A stretch of DNA of 64,000 nucleotides from KACC-23026 sp963829575 (GCA_963829575.1 CAWHJF010000021.1:124001-188000), one strand, 5' to 3'. Positions 27,949 through 37,213 are shown, counted from the stretch's first letter. Numbers and translations: made by a program. Notes: generated from the sequence alone by a model not told the origin.

Positions 27949-27977
27949 ACCAATTACAGCGCATTTCACATAAGATG
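27949..27977 (+). promoter_or_regulatory. Sigma-K-type promoter for YjcZ-family gene
   Basis: AACC (27949-27952) is followed after 16 bases by CATAAGATG (27969-27977), matching mACm-N16-CATANNNT with only the last base off. It lies 31 bases upstream of the small sporulation gene. Confidence 0.58.
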
Positions 27978-28007
27978 TCTTATCCTTGAATTAAGGTGGT
28001 GTTAGAT

Positions 28008-28127
28008 ATGGCTTACGGTGCTGGTGGCGGCGGTGGCTGTTGTCATTACGGCAATAACAACGCCTTCTATCTATACGTTGTTTTGTTCATCCTATTAGTC
28101 ATTGTAGGTACTTCCTACGTCTATTAA
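28008..28127 (+). CDS. YjcZ-family small sporulation protein
   Basis: This 39-residue peptide MAYGAGGGGGCC-x-YGNNNAF followed by a single hydrophobic helix (LYVVLFILLVIVGTSYVY) is typical of the YjcZ family of Bacillales sporulation proteins. AAGGTGGTG lies upstream of the ATG. A sigma-K promoter and a strong terminator frame it as a monocistronic unit. Its molecular function is unknown. Confidence 0.85.
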   Translation: MAYGAGGGGGCCHYGNNNAFYLYVVLFILLVIVGTSYVY

Positions 28128-28167
28128 TCGATATGAACAGCCAATTCACCTATTTTTGGAAAAAGTG

Positions 28168-28197
28168 AGACATCCTCTTTACAGGGGATGTCTTTTT
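28168..28197 (+). terminator. Terminator after YjcZ-family gene
   Basis: AGACATCC and GGATGTCT form a perfect 8-bp stem with a short loop, followed by TTTTT. Confidence 0.85.
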
Positions 28198-28245
28198 GTA
28201 TCGATGAAGCTATTTCGATGGAGGTTCTGGCGAGTGTTGTGGGCT

Positions 28246-29412
28246 TCATCTCGCCTCCATCCACTTCTGTGTAATTTTCATTCTAGGTAGGCGCGTTGCC
28301 TTGACCATATACTCCGAAAACCCTGGAACAACTCGCGCTAGAAGCGGGTAAAAGCGATTGGTTCGGGCAAAAGCAAGTTTTTGAATGCGTCGGGCTCGTC
28401 GAAGTAACGAAGTGAATTCCTGATTCGCCGCATTGATGTACCCCATTCGCCAGTTCTCGTAGTCGATTTCCCCTTGTAAATAGAGCATTGTCCAATTTGC
28501 AGCAAGGAGTGAGGAGCGAAGCGCAATGGACATGCCGTCTCCACAGAGTGGTGGAATCATAAGTAAGGCGTCACCAATCTGTGGATAGTCCGCCCATGGG
28601 TCTGGGATGTTTGAAAGGTGAATTGGACAAACCCCTACTTGAGTATCAGGAACCGGCTCGGCACCCGCCAATCGGTCCGCTAATTTTCGATTGCCTCGAG
28701 AGGCCACCTCCAACATTTCCAGAACAGTCTTGCCGCTACCCTGAACAACGTCCAGCGCCATAAGCGCTGCGACGTTTGTTTTGCCATTTTCAATTGGGGA
28801 TAGACCGACATACCCACCGTCACAAAAATAGAGCTCGACTCTTGAAGGGACCTCTAATCCATTAAAATGGGATTTAAAGCCCACATAGGTCTGTGGATCT
28901 CGTGCATCAAGCGAGACCCTGGATCCACGCACTTTTTTAGTCCCATGCGCACCGATTACCGTTTTAGAGTGATACGTCATGGTTTTCCCGTTTTGCTTAG
29001 TCTCGACCTCATAGGTTTGATCAGAACGTTGCCGAATGGCGGTGACCGTCGCGTGAGTGAGGCGTTCACATCCAGCCTCCACGGCTTTTTCGTGAAGGAT
29101 ACAGTCGAGCTCATAACGACTGATTCCCGTCGCAAAACCGGGGAGTGTTGCATCGAGTTCACCCCCATGCGGCATGATGAGCTTGGCCGATGACATTTTG
29201 GTTGGTTTTGGGACATGGTTATGGAGTTGAATGCCGAGGTGGTCTAGAATTTCTTCAGACTCCGGTGATAGAAATTCCCCACATGTCTTATGGCGCGGAA
29301 AGCATTGCCGATCTAGAAGAAGCGTCCGGGCACCTTTCTCTGCGAGTTGGATCGCGCAGCTGCTTCCAGCAATACCCGCTCCCACAACAATGCTATCAAA
29401 TGAATTGTGCAT
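28246..29412 (-). CDS. FAD-dependent oxygenase of PKS III operon (SrsC/geranylgeranyl-reductase-like)
   Basis: This 388-residue flavoprotein has the Rossmann start FDSIVVGAGIAGSSCAIQLAEKGARTLLLD (GxGxxG) and the RHKTCGEFLSPES segment typical of the geranylgeranyl reductase / UbiH-like group. A second FAD motif, GDALLMIPPLCGDGMSIALRSS, lies around residue 275. It is the last gene of a three-gene operon with a type III PKS and a methyltransferase. In Streptomyces srsABC the equivalent enzyme hydroxylates a methylated alkylresorcinol to a quinone precursor; an analogous oxidation here is inference. GGAGGGGG precedes the ATG at 29412. Confidence 0.85.
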   Translation of the reverse strand: MHNSFDSIVVGAGIAGSSCAIQLAEKGARTLLLDRQCFPRHKTCGEFLSPESEEILDHLGIQLHNHVPKPTKMSSAKLIMPHGGELDATLPGFATGISRYELDCILHEKAVEAGCERLTHATVTAIRQRSDQTYEVETKQNGKTMTYHSKTVIGAHGTKKVRGSRVSLDARDPQTYVGFKSHFNGLEVPSRVELYFCDGGYVGLSPIENGKTNVAALMALDVVQGSGKTVLEMLEVASRGNRKLADRLAGAEPVPDTQVGVCPIHLSNIPDPWADYPQIGDALLMIPPLCGDGMSIALRSSLLAANWTMLYLQGEIDYENWRMGYINAANQEFTSLLRRARRIQKLAFARTNRFYPLLARVVPGFSEYMVKATRLPRMKITQKWMEAR

Positions 29413-29432
29413 GTTTAACCCCCTCCTTTTGA

Positions 29433-30161
29433 TCAAGCTTCTTGCCTGTCAAGCTTAGGAATCACGACGGAATAGCGAAACATCGGCCGCCATTGATACG
29501 ACATCGTTTCATGGTTCAGCTTTTCTTTTAGCTGTCTCCAATCTCGACCTGTGAAGCCTTTAGCAACGGACAGTGGACCATCGTTTAGAATATACCGGTT
29601 ACGAGAAATGAGGCGTGTCGTGATCCATACCGCTGTATATGAAACAGGATGGCGATGGATATCATTAATGACCGCCCCGTGTCGAGAAGCCCTGACCATA
29701 TGCGATACAATCTCGACCAACTCGTCCCCATCAAAATGGTGCACAAACTGAGACCCTGTGACAATATCAGCCGTGGCACTAGGCAACGCCTTCACATCAC
29801 CCCGTTGCACCTGAATTCGTGGTTCATCTTGAAAAAGGCGCCTGGCTTCCGAACACGCTTCTTCCGTTAAATCCACTAATGTGATAGTGAGTTGAACACC
29901 TTTTTGTTCCGCCCACTGCAAAAGCTTTCGATTCACATCTCCTGAACCAGCTCCGACATCTATGAGGGACAATTTATCAGGACGTCCCATCGTTTTCCAT
30001 AATTTATCTACACCGACAAGAGTTGGCCCTGGAGCGGCGAAAATTCGATTTAATCGCCTGAGGTGTTTCAACGCTTCACTCAGTTCGTCACCACCCCTAG
30101 AAAAATCGTCCATGAGTTCATCCTCTTGGGCTCGAACGGACAAAGTTCTAAAGAATGGCAT
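29433..30161 (-). CDS. SAM-dependent methyltransferase of PKS III operon
   Basis: This class I methyltransferase has about 242 residues. SLIDVGAGSGDVNRKLLQWA is motif I, ITLVDLTEEACSEARR the acidic motif II, and RGDVKALPSATADIVTGSQFVHHF motifs III/IV. It probably methylates the polyketide product or a biosynthetic intermediate, as SrsB or BpsB do in other type III PKS pathways. I chose the ATG at 30161 (AAGGGAG nine bases upstream), which overlaps the PKS stop by 14 bases; the frame opens earlier at 30203. Confidence 0.85.
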   Translation of the reverse strand: MPFFRTLSVRAQEDELMDDFSRGGDELSEALKHLRRLNRIFAAPGPTLVGVDKLWKTMGRPDKLSLIDVGAGSGDVNRKLLQWAEQKGVQLTITLVDLTEEACSEARRLFQDEPRIQVQRGDVKALPSATADIVTGSQFVHHFDGDELVEIVSHMVRASRHGAVINDIHRHPVSYTAVWITTRLISRNRYILNDGPLSVAKGFTGRDWRQLKEKLNHETMSYQWRPMFRYSVVIPKLDRQEA

Positions 30162-31305
30162 GATGGGTAGCTCCCTTAAACTTGAGTGAATACGATGGGA
30201 CATAACTGAAACGCATCAGTTCAGCTGTGAGACCTGGCCCAAACGCCATCGCCACACCTTCCGTAACGGAATGACGTTTGCGCGCCATCTCCGTTCTCAT
30301 CGTGTCTAAAACAAACAAAATCGTATTGGAAGAGAGGTTTCCAACGGTTCTTAAAATCTCCCGGCTATAGTAGGTTTGCTCATCACTCAAATTCATCACG
30401 TCTTGGACCGAATCCACAATCCCTTTTCCACCAGGATGAATTGCCCACAGTTCTGGTGAAGTCCCTTCGAGCAACGACTGAAGCTCCTCCTCTAAATGGA
30501 GCCCAAGTAACTTAGGAATGCGAGGTGATAAAAAGAGATCAAAGCCATGATTGCCAACCTCCCACGTCATATCGTCCGAACAATCAGGAAGAAGCAACGA
30601 ATCCCCCTTGCCGAGTTCCAGATAATTCTGATGGTGGGGTTCCGGTGCACCGATGACACATGCTGAAGCCCCATCTCCAAAAAAAGATGCCGCAAACAGG
30701 GCCTCGCGCTTTTTTATCGGTTGAAAATGAAGTGTACAAAGTTCGACGCAAACCACAAGAACGTGTGCTTCGGGTGCCCCTATTAAAACGTCGCGAGCCA
30801 TTTGGATCGCTTTAAGTCCTGCGTGGCACCCTTGGAAGATTAACGGCATCCGATTAACTCTCGGCGATAATCCCAATTGTTGGATGAGACCGACATCAAG
30901 CCCAGGCAGATATTGTCCGGTACAACTTACTGTTACAACATGAGTGATTTGTTTAGGACTCAGTTCAGAATCCCTAATCGCTTTTTTAGCAGCCTCTAAC
31001 GCGAGAGGAAGGGCTTCGCGTTGATAAGTTTGCATGCGTTCCTCAGTGCTCGGAATCTCTGATTGAGTGTGTGAAGGCAAATAGCGGCAGTCCTCTAGTG
31101 CCCCAAGATAACTCGGTTCAACCGTATAGCGCGTTTCAACGCCACATGATTTAAAAATGCGTCTCGCGAATCGAGCCAAATTTGAGTGATCATCCAAGGA
31201 CGACGCAATCAAGTCGGCAATTTCAGTCTGTGCCACAGCGTGGACGGGAAGCGCGGTTCCCATACCAAGGATGGCTTTGTTCGATCGAGCAGTCGACGAA
31301 TTCAT
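30148..31305 (-). CDS. Type III polyketide synthase
   Basis: This is a 385-residue chalcone/stilbene synthase-family homodimeric enzyme that condenses malonyl-CoA onto an acyl-CoA starter. The catalytic Cys is in LIFQGCHAGLKAIQMA (~residue 155), the His in LWAIHPGGKGIVDSV (~300) and the Asn in VGNLSSNTILFVLD (~335). Bacillus BpsA and Streptomyces SrsA make alkylpyrones or alkylresorcinols from long acyl chains; this enzyme is likely similar, but chain length cannot be read. The start is taken at the ATG seven bases after AGGAGG. It leads the PKS-methyltransferase-oxygenase operon. Confidence 0.92.
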   Translation of the reverse strand: MNSSTARSNKAILGMGTALPVHAVAQTEIADLIASSLDDHSNLARFARRIFKSCGVETRYTVEPSYLGALEDCRYLPSHTQSEIPSTEERMQTYQREALPLALEAAKKAIRDSELSPKQITHVVTVSCTGQYLPGLDVGLIQQLGLSPRVNRMPLIFQGCHAGLKAIQMARDVLIGAPEAHVLVVCVELCTLHFQPIKKREALFAASFFGDGASACVIGAPEPHHQNYLELGKGDSLLLPDCSDDMTWEVGNHGFDLFLSPRIPKLLGLHLEEELQSLLEGTSPELWAIHPGGKGIVDSVQDVMNLSDEQTYYSREILRTVGNLSSNTILFVLDTMRTEMARKRHSVTEGVAMAFGPGLTAELMRFSYVPSYSLKFKGATHHAIL

Positions 31306-31383
31306 CCACATTCCTCCTATAAAAGCATGTGCTTTTACCTAAGTATTTGTCATACTGCTAATTTACACTCATCGGAACACAAA

Positions 31384-31407
31384 AAAACCACAACTCGTGT
31401 GGGTTGA
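31384..31407 (-). terminator. Terminator after truncated esterase
   Basis: On the minus strand AACCCACA / TGTGGTT pair with one bulge and are followed by TTTTTTT. It lies between the esterase remnant and the PKS operon and would insulate the latter. Confidence 0.6.
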
Positions 31408-31503
31408 ACCGTTTGTTTTGTGGCATGAATTTACCAACCTGATTGATGCTTTTGAAGTCTTACACGAACATTCATTCTGTTGTTCCCGTCCTATCAAAAC
31501 GTC

Positions 31504-31872
31504 TCACCAATCCAACTCATTTAAAAAGCGGTCAATGGTCTCGTAGATCTTCTCTCGTTCTTTGTCGAGTGTAATCCTATGACCAGACGCTTCAAACCAT
31601 TTGATTTGTTTTTCTTTTGAACTGACGTTATCATAGATCCTCTGGGCGCTTTTGTGATAAAGCTCCTCATCTAATAATCCTTGGATCACTAAAAGTGGAG
31701 CGGTTATGAAATGGTTATTGGTCGCGACATCCCGAATCACGTTTTGAATATTTTTCAAGGATTTCATTTGGGTTCGCTCTAATTCTTTCATTTCATCACG
31801 AATTTGTGCCTCTTCTTTTCCCTCAAAGCGCTTATAACCTCTCGCATAAGTTAATACCCGTTTAAAATACAA
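31504..31872 (-). pseudogene. Truncated carboxylesterase (alpha/beta hydrolase C-terminal half)
   Basis: The 122 residues match the second half of Est30/YvaK-type carboxylesterases: APLLVIQGLLDEELY carries the catalytic Asp and FEASGHRITLDKE the His. The N-terminal half with the Ser nucleophile (G-x-S-x-G) is absent, and no homologous sequence is found upstream before the histidine kinase gene. It cannot be an active hydrolase alone. Confidence 0.75.
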
Positions 31873-31971
31873 TTCGTTTCATGAAAACAAACCACTTCGA
31901 TTGAAATGGTTTGTTAGACATGCATCCTTCCTATTTTAAAGAGATTTGTCGCTATTGTCGCTAGTTTTTGC

Positions 31972-33270
31972 TTACTTTTCTTTTTCATGCTTTCTTTTGA
32001 CCCAATTGATGCTCATAGTATGTAGGTAATGTGAGGGTAAATGTGGTCCCTTGTCCCTTTTTGCTTCAATATGTAACTTACCACCCATGGATTGAATGGC
32101 GCTTAAAACAACAATCATTCCGAGACCAGTGCCTTTTTCTTTTGTTGTGAAGTAAGGAGTTCCGATTTGATGAATGTCTTCGTCTGACATGCCTAAACCG
32201 GTATCTCTGATCGTCAAGATGACACGATTAGCTTCCGAATAGGTGTGAATAGTTAAAACCCCACCCTCTTTTGACATCGATTCAATACAGTTTTTCATAA
32301 TATTCAAGAGGCACTGTCGGAATTGATTTCGGTCATACCTAACTTTTGATTGATTGTCGAAAAGCTCAGAAATCGTTACATTGTGCATGATGGAATAAGG
32401 CTTTACGACATTTGAAATATATCGAATATCCTCTTCCAAATCCGTTGCAACAACGGCCACCTTTTGAGGCTTGGTCATTGATAAATAATCATTTATAATC
32501 ATTTCCGCACGTTCGAGTTCCGTGAGCGAGACTTTCACATAGAAACGCCGTTTATCTATAGACAAATGAGGATCATTTAACATTTGCAGAAACCCCTTCA
32601 CAACCGTCATGGGATTCCGTACTTCATGTGAAATGCTCGCAGCCAACTCGCTAATCGCTTTAATTTTCTCAGTTACGATTTCATTTCTTTGATACTCAAT
32701 ATTTTCGATCATAGTTTGTATGAAAAAGATGAGGACCCACATAGAAAGTGCTTGAGAAAAGATATACGTCCAACCGTCCAATCCAATTGGGAAAAGAGCC
32801 TCATTGGAAGCCAAGTGACCAATGACGATTACAAAAATCCCTTCTACCAAAGCGGTTAATGTCATAATGGACGCTTTCAGTGGTACAGGTTTTGAATGGA
32901 ACGTTTTTTTGAATAGAGTTAATAGTATAAGCGTTAACGTCGAAATTACAAGACTCGCATAAAAGCCGTTTCCGCCGATAAAAAAACGGAATAGATTCAT
33001 TAAGAAAAAGATTGGGAGACTGGCGCCTAGCCCGCCGTAAACAACAGAGATGACAAATGGAATAAATCGAAAGTCATAAATGATCCCATGAGAAGCATCC
33101 ACTGGTGAATTCATACATAAAAGGACACTGGTCGCTAAACAAAACATAATAATGAATGGATTGTATTTATGCCGCGATTTGTTTTTTCCAACCCAAAACA
33201 TTTGGTAAACAAAAAGAGGAATGACTATAAATGAGAAATTAATTAAGTATGTATCTAAATGCCCAATCAT
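31972..33270 (-). CDS. Sporulation-type sensor histidine kinase with frameshifted C-terminus
   Basis: Residues ~1-205 form six or so hydrophobic helices of the 5TM/LytS-like sensor type. HisKA follows with AASISHEVRNPMTVVKGFLQML (phospho-His ~235). The ATPase part has the N box LLNIMKNCIESM, G1 IRDTGLGMS and G2 TKEKGTGLGMI. The overall type is KinB-like, feeding the Spo0 phosphorelay in Bacilli. After KRDKG (~residue 406) the expected TTFTLTLPTYYEHQ sequence is present only in the next frame (to TGA at 31985), so one base is missing near 32050 and the last ATPase strand is replaced. Activity is doubtful unless this is a sequencing error. The ATG at 33270 has GAGGGG upstream. Confidence 0.82.
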   Translation of the reverse strand: MIGHLDTYLINFSFIVIPLFVYQMFWVGKNKSRHKYNPFIIMFCLATSVLLCMNSPVDASHGIIYDFRFIPFVISVVYGGLGASLPIFFLMNLFRFFIGGNGFYASLVISTLTLILLTLFKKTFHSKPVPLKASIMTLTALVEGIFVIVIGHLASNEALFPIGLDGWTYIFSQALSMWVLIFFIQTMIENIEYQRNEIVTEKIKAISELAASISHEVRNPMTVVKGFLQMLNDPHLSIDKRRFYVKVSLTELERAEMIINDYLSMTKPQKVAVVATDLEEDIRYISNVVKPYSIMHNVTISELFDNQSKVRYDRNQFRQCLLNIMKNCIESMSKEGGVLTIHTYSEANRVILTIRDTGLGMSDEDIHQIGTPYFTTKEKGTGLGMIVVLSAIQSMGGKLHIEAKRDKGPHLPSHYLHTMSINWVKRKHEKEK

Positions 33271-33299
33271 AAGAGATCCCCTCAATTCAAATGTCTATT

Positions 33300-33980
33300 A
33301 AATCAAGAACTTAAATTTTGGTAAAATTCCTCATATTACGACACCTTGCAAACTGATTTAAGTTTATCATGTCCTATGCCCTGCGACTATACTTTTTGTT
33401 AAATTCTTCATATAAGCTTGACAAGTTTAAAACGCACAAACTAACACGTTCAGTGACAATATGCACCAAACGACAAATTGAGTCTTTACAATCAAAAATG
33501 AGCTGGCCAATCCCTCATCATTTTGTGTGAGATAAGTACGAAAATATTACAGTACCTGAGTGGGTTAATGACATGACTGCGCTGCTGTTCGATCCTAACA
33601 ATCTGCAAGTCTCTTATCGTGAAAAAATCAGTTCCATTACCAAAGGAAGTAATCCTCTTTCAATTTTCACATACTCACCTCAATCAAGGCTTTTCATGAG
33701 GCGCTCTATTAGATGCTGTTTGACCACTGGAAGCACCTATTGATTGAACTATTGACCGGAAAATTCTGTTTTCAAATACAACAAACAATTGAAGAGCGAA
33801 CATCGATCAAGGTTCACAAAAGAAAAAAGCTGCCGAGATTTTTTCGACAGCTTGCAAGCTAATAAAGGTGGCCTAGGTTTTATTGACAGATCTCCATGAG
33901 GCTATCAAATGGTGCATGCCTATCACCGTATCGGGTTCGATAAAATCCGAGCGGCGTCAATTGGCACCCTTTGCTTCCCT
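33300..33980. other. Gene-poor region with unassigned coding-like scraps
   Basis: No intact gene is visible. A plus-strand stretch near 33545-33700 reads VPEWVNDMTALLFDPNN and another near 33895 reads YQMVHAYHRIGFDKIRAA; both look like protein fragments but I cannot assign them. The opuC-type operon's terminator (33821-33853) lies here too. Confidence 0.35.
33821..33853 (-). terminator. Terminator of osmoprotectant ABC operon
   Basis: AAGCTG-x-CGA pairs with TCG-x-CAGCTT, and on the minus strand TTTTTTC follows. It lies ~130 bases beyond the last permease gene. Confidence 0.65.
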
Positions 33981-34589
33981 CTAAAGCACCTGCTCTATTT
34001 TACTGAGCAGAGCGTTCACGCCGATTGCAAGTCCGGCTGATAAGATGCTACCCCATAGAATTTCGTAGACGTTCATTGTGCGGAGTCCATCGTATAGAAT
34101 ACTACCTAAGCCGCCTGCGTTAATAAAGGCAGCAATGGTGGCGATTCCGATCGTTGTGATTACGCCGAGTCGCATACCTGTAAATAGGGCTTTTTTGGCT
34201 AGAGGAATTCTTATTTTAAAAATAACCTGAAGCTTTGTCATCCCCATTCCTGTTGCAGCTTCAATCACAGCTGGATCGACTTCATTTAATCCAGAAATGA
34301 AGTTTCGCAGCAATAAATATTGATTATAGAAAACCAAAACGATGATGGCCGTCACTTTTCCGAGCCCTGTGACAGGGATTAGAATCGCAAATAGCGCGAG
34401 GCTAGGTACGGAGTAAACGACCGAAAACGTATGAAGCAGAATGCTTGATAAGACGCTTGAATACATCGAGAGAACCGTGAGAATAAACGCCAAAAGGAGC
34501 GATAAAATGAGCGTGATCACAACAATTTCAAGATGTTCTAATAAGGCCTCGCCTAATTTCCCCCAGTAGTCGATTAGATAGCCAATCAC
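33981..34589 (-). CDS. Osmoprotectant ABC transporter permease
   Basis: This 202-residue integral membrane protein has about five or six helices and the BPD_transp_1 EAA loop (EAATGMGMTKLQVIFKIRIPLA). It belongs to the OpuCB/ProW-type permeases for glycine betaine, carnitine or choline. It overlaps the ATPase gene by four bases. It is the second permease of a permease-binding protein-ATPase-permease operon, the layout of the YehZYXW/OpuC type. Confidence 0.88.
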   Translation of the reverse strand: MIGYLIDYWGKLGEALLEHLEIVVITLILSLLLAFILTVLSMYSSVLSSILLHTFSVVYSVPSLALFAILIPVTGLGKVTAIIVLVFYNQYLLLRNFISGLNEVDPAVIEAATGMGMTKLQVIFKIRIPLAKKALFTGMRLGVITTIGIATIAAFINAGGLGSILYDGLRTMNVYEILWGSILSAGLAIGVNALLSKIEQVL

Positions 34590-35356
34590 TCTAACCCCTC
34601 CCAGAAGCGTTCCTGGTCGCGTGAAGAGCTGATGAGCGAGGATACAAAATCATCCGCTGGGTTTCTGGCGATATTTCGTGGGGTATCAAACTGACAGATC
34701 TGACCTTGATTCATAATAATTACTCGGGTTCCGAGTTTAAAGGCCTCGTTAATGTCATGAGTGACAAAAATAAACGTTTTTTTTAGGCCGCCATGAATTT
34801 TTAAGAGCTCTTCCTGTAATTTTATTCGCGTAATGGCGTCTAACGCACCAAAAGGTTCATCTAAAAGCATGACCTTAGGATCCACCGCTAATGCGCGCGC
34901 AAGACCAATTCTCTGTTGTTGGCCACCGGACAACTGGGATGGATAACGGTTTTTAAACTCCTCTGGTTCAAGGCCAACGAGCGACAATAGGTGATCCACT
35001 CGCGACTCGATTTTTTCCTTGTTCCATTTCAAGAGTTTAGGTACAGTGGCGATGTTTTCGGCGATCGTCATATGCGGAAAGAGTCCCACTTGTTGGATGA
35101 CATACCCAATTTGTCTTCTTAGTCCAACTACGTCTGTCCCCTTAATATTCTCACCAAACAATTGAATGGTCCCATCACTCGGCTCATAAAGGCGATTAAT
35201 CATTTTGAGTAAAGTGGTTTTTCCGCTCCCTGAAGACCCGAGAATCGTAATAAACTCACCTTCTTCAATCGTCAGACTAACGTGATCGACCGCATTGTAA
35301 CTCGCATGATTAAATTTTTTACTGACATTTTTAAACTCGATTGCTGTTTGGGCCAT
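34586..35356 (-). CDS. Osmoprotectant ABC transporter ATP-binding protein
   Basis: This 256-residue ATPase has Walker A GSSGSGKTTLLKMI, the Q-loop YVIQQVGLFPH, signature LSGGQQQRIGLARALA, Walker B VMLLDEPFGALD and the switch His in FVTHDINEAF. It is shorter than OpuCA because it lacks the C-terminal tandem CBS domains that sense ionic strength, so regulation must differ from the classical OpuC system. It powers the two adjacent permeases. Confidence 0.92.
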   Translation of the reverse strand: MAQTAIEFKNVSKKFNHASYNAVDHVSLTIEEGEFITILGSSGSGKTTLLKMINRLYEPSDGTIQLFGENIKGTDVVGLRRQIGYVIQQVGLFPHMTIAENIATVPKLLKWNKEKIESRVDHLLSLVGLEPEEFKNRYPSQLSGGQQQRIGLARALAVDPKVMLLDEPFGALDAITRIKLQEELLKIHGGLKKTFIFVTHDINEAFKLGTRVIIMNQGQICQFDTPRNIARNPADDFVSSLISSSRDQERFWEGLE

Positions 35357-35376
35357 GTGCTCCTCCTTGAGGCCGA

Positions 35377-36288
35377 CTATTTAATGGATTGGTTATAGAA
35401 GTCTTTCGCCACTTTTTTATAGTCTTGTTTGTCGACATCGACTTTCGCATTTAATGCAGTAATCGTTTTGGTATCAAGTTTGGCACTTACCTTATTTAGA
35501 ATGGTCTTAATGTCCGGATGGGCCTTTAAGACACTATCGCGAACTACAGGAGCTAGATTGTAGGGTGGCCAAACATGCTTATCATCTTTTAACAAAGTAA
35601 ATTCTTTGGTGTTGACCAATTGACCCTCTGTTGTATAAGCAGGCGCCACATCGGCTTTGTTATTTTTAAGCACCTGATATTTTAATGAATTGTCATAGAC
35701 CTTTGAGGACTTCCAATTAAAAGGACCGTAAACTTTTGTCAAAGCCGGGATGCCATCTGCGCGTTGATCAAATTCACCTTGTGAAGCAAATCGCAGCTGG
35801 CTCGCATGTTTTTGTAAATCCGAAATCGTAGTGATTCCATACTTTTTGGCCACATCAGTTCGAATCACAAGCCCTTGCCCATCGTTTGCTTTTGAATAGT
35901 TAAGCCAAGTAATGTTGAACTTTTTCTCATAACCCTTTTTTACCGCTTTATAGACCTGATCGGGATCGGTAAGTGGTTTTTCCTTAAGAACGGTGATCAG
36001 CCCGGTTCCCGTATATTCTGGATACAAATCAATTTGGTTGTTCACAAGCGATTTATGAATGACCGAACTTGCAATACTTGGGACTCTTTTCACTTTATAA
36101 CCCGCATTCTCTAATGCTAACGCATAAATTTCGCCGACAATGAGGTTTTCAGTAAAATCTTTCGAGCCGACACGAATAGTAGCCGAAGAGGCATTTTTTC
36201 CATTATTCTTACTGCCACAAGCGGATGTGAGTGACACGACAAGTGCCACCGCCATGACGAGTAAAAACCACGATTTCATTTTTTTCAT
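35377..36288 (-). CDS. Osmoprotectant-binding lipoprotein
   Basis: This 303-residue substrate-binding protein starts with a lipoprotein signal (MKKMKSWFLLVMAVALVVSL, lipobox LTSAC, Cys ~24). The OpuAC domain follows: TIRVGSKDFTENLIVGEIYALAL, YPEYTGTGLI and LRFASQGEFDQRADGIP. It is anchored to the outer face of the membrane and delivers a quaternary-amine solute to the permeases. Aromatic-cage residues cannot be assigned with certainty. Confidence 0.92.
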   Translation of the reverse strand: MKKMKSWFLLVMAVALVVSLTSACGSKNNGKNASSATIRVGSKDFTENLIVGEIYALALENAGYKVKRVPSIASSVIHKSLVNNQIDLYPEYTGTGLITVLKEKPLTDPDQVYKAVKKGYEKKFNITWLNYSKANDGQGLVIRTDVAKKYGITTISDLQKHASQLRFASQGEFDQRADGIPALTKVYGPFNWKSSKVYDNSLKYQVLKNNKADVAPAYTTEGQLVNTKEFTLLKDDKHVWPPYNLAPVVRDSVLKAHPDIKTILNKVSAKLDTKTITALNAKVDVDKQDYKKVAKDFYNQSIK

Positions 36289-36300
36289 AGGTGTAATGAC

Positions 36301-36963
36301 CTACTTTCTTATGTATTTGTATTTTAATAACACGCGATCAAGGATGTCCAAGAGGAGGCCTGCTGCAATCGAGAGAACCGCAACCGAAATCCCACCAATA
36401 AGTAGTAAGTCGAGTTCATCAAGGCCTAGTCCAGTAAAAATGATGTCTCCAAGTCCTCCTGCCCCGATTTTGGAGGCTAGGGTGGCGCTCGCAATGATCT
36501 CGATGGTCGCTGTCTTAATCCCGGTCAGAATTAAGGGGAGCGCCAAGGGAAAACGAACTTTCCATAGCACTTGTTTCGGTGTCATGCCCATACCATTGGC
36601 AGTTTCAAGCATAAACGCCGGCACGTCCCTTAATCCAGCGACGGTATTCATCAGAATCGGCGGCACCGCGAGTAGAACCAATGCGATGATCGCAGGTGTC
36701 GTCCCTGTTCCCATTATTGGAATTAACAAAATGAGAATCGCGAGACTCGGCACAACGCGCAGGACTTGAAAAAAGGACGAAAACCACCTCTCAAATCTCT
36801 TATTGACTGCTGAAAAGTAGCCGAACGGCACCCCAATTATGATCGCGACAATTAATGACAACAAACTAATCCACAAATGTTGTCTGACCGAAACGAGGTA
36901 TGTATCAAAATTATGAGTGAAATAATGGACAATCTGCGCCCCTAACCCTAACTGACTATTCAA
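36301..36963 (-). CDS. Osmoprotectant ABC transporter permease
   Basis: This 220-residue permease is first in the operon. It has six predicted helices and the EAA-type loop ETANGMGMTPKQVLWKVRFPLALP. It pairs with the 202-residue permease to form the channel. Only 12 bases separate it from the binding-protein gene. Confidence 0.88.
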   Translation of the reverse strand: MNSQLGLGAQIVHYFTHNFDTYLVSVRQHLWISLLSLIVAIIIGVPFGYFSAVNKRFERWFSSFFQVLRVVPSLAILILLIPIMGTGTTPAIIALVLLAVPPILMNTVAGLRDVPAFMLETANGMGMTPKQVLWKVRFPLALPLILTGIKTATIEIIASATLASKIGAGGLGDIIFTGLGLDELDLLLIGGISVAVLSIAAGLLLDILDRVLLKYKYIRK

Positions 36964-37213
36964 GGTAATCTCCTTTCTATTAATGTCGTATCCTGATTCC
37001 CTTCTTTCGGTTGTTTCAAACCTATTTCCTCTATTAAAATTAAGGACATCGTTTACAATCTATGTATAATCCGCAAAATAGTAGAAGAAATTTACTACGT
37101 GTTTATGGTCCGAGTATTAAAATAGATAATCTCATTCTTTCCTAACCTTAAAGGAAATTATCACACTTCCTATTCATTTTTCAAGTTAAACGCCCCATTT
37201 GGCGTTAATAATA

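Noticed and set aside
28283..29458. Several ORFs antisense to or in other frames of the FAD oxygenase gene
   Set aside because: High-GC shadows of a strongly supported gene with intact motifs.
33480..33760. Possible transposase remnant in the gap before the ABC operon
   Set aside because: A coding-like stretch (VPEWVNDMTALLFDPNN) is seen, but no transposase motif or inverted repeats could be identified.
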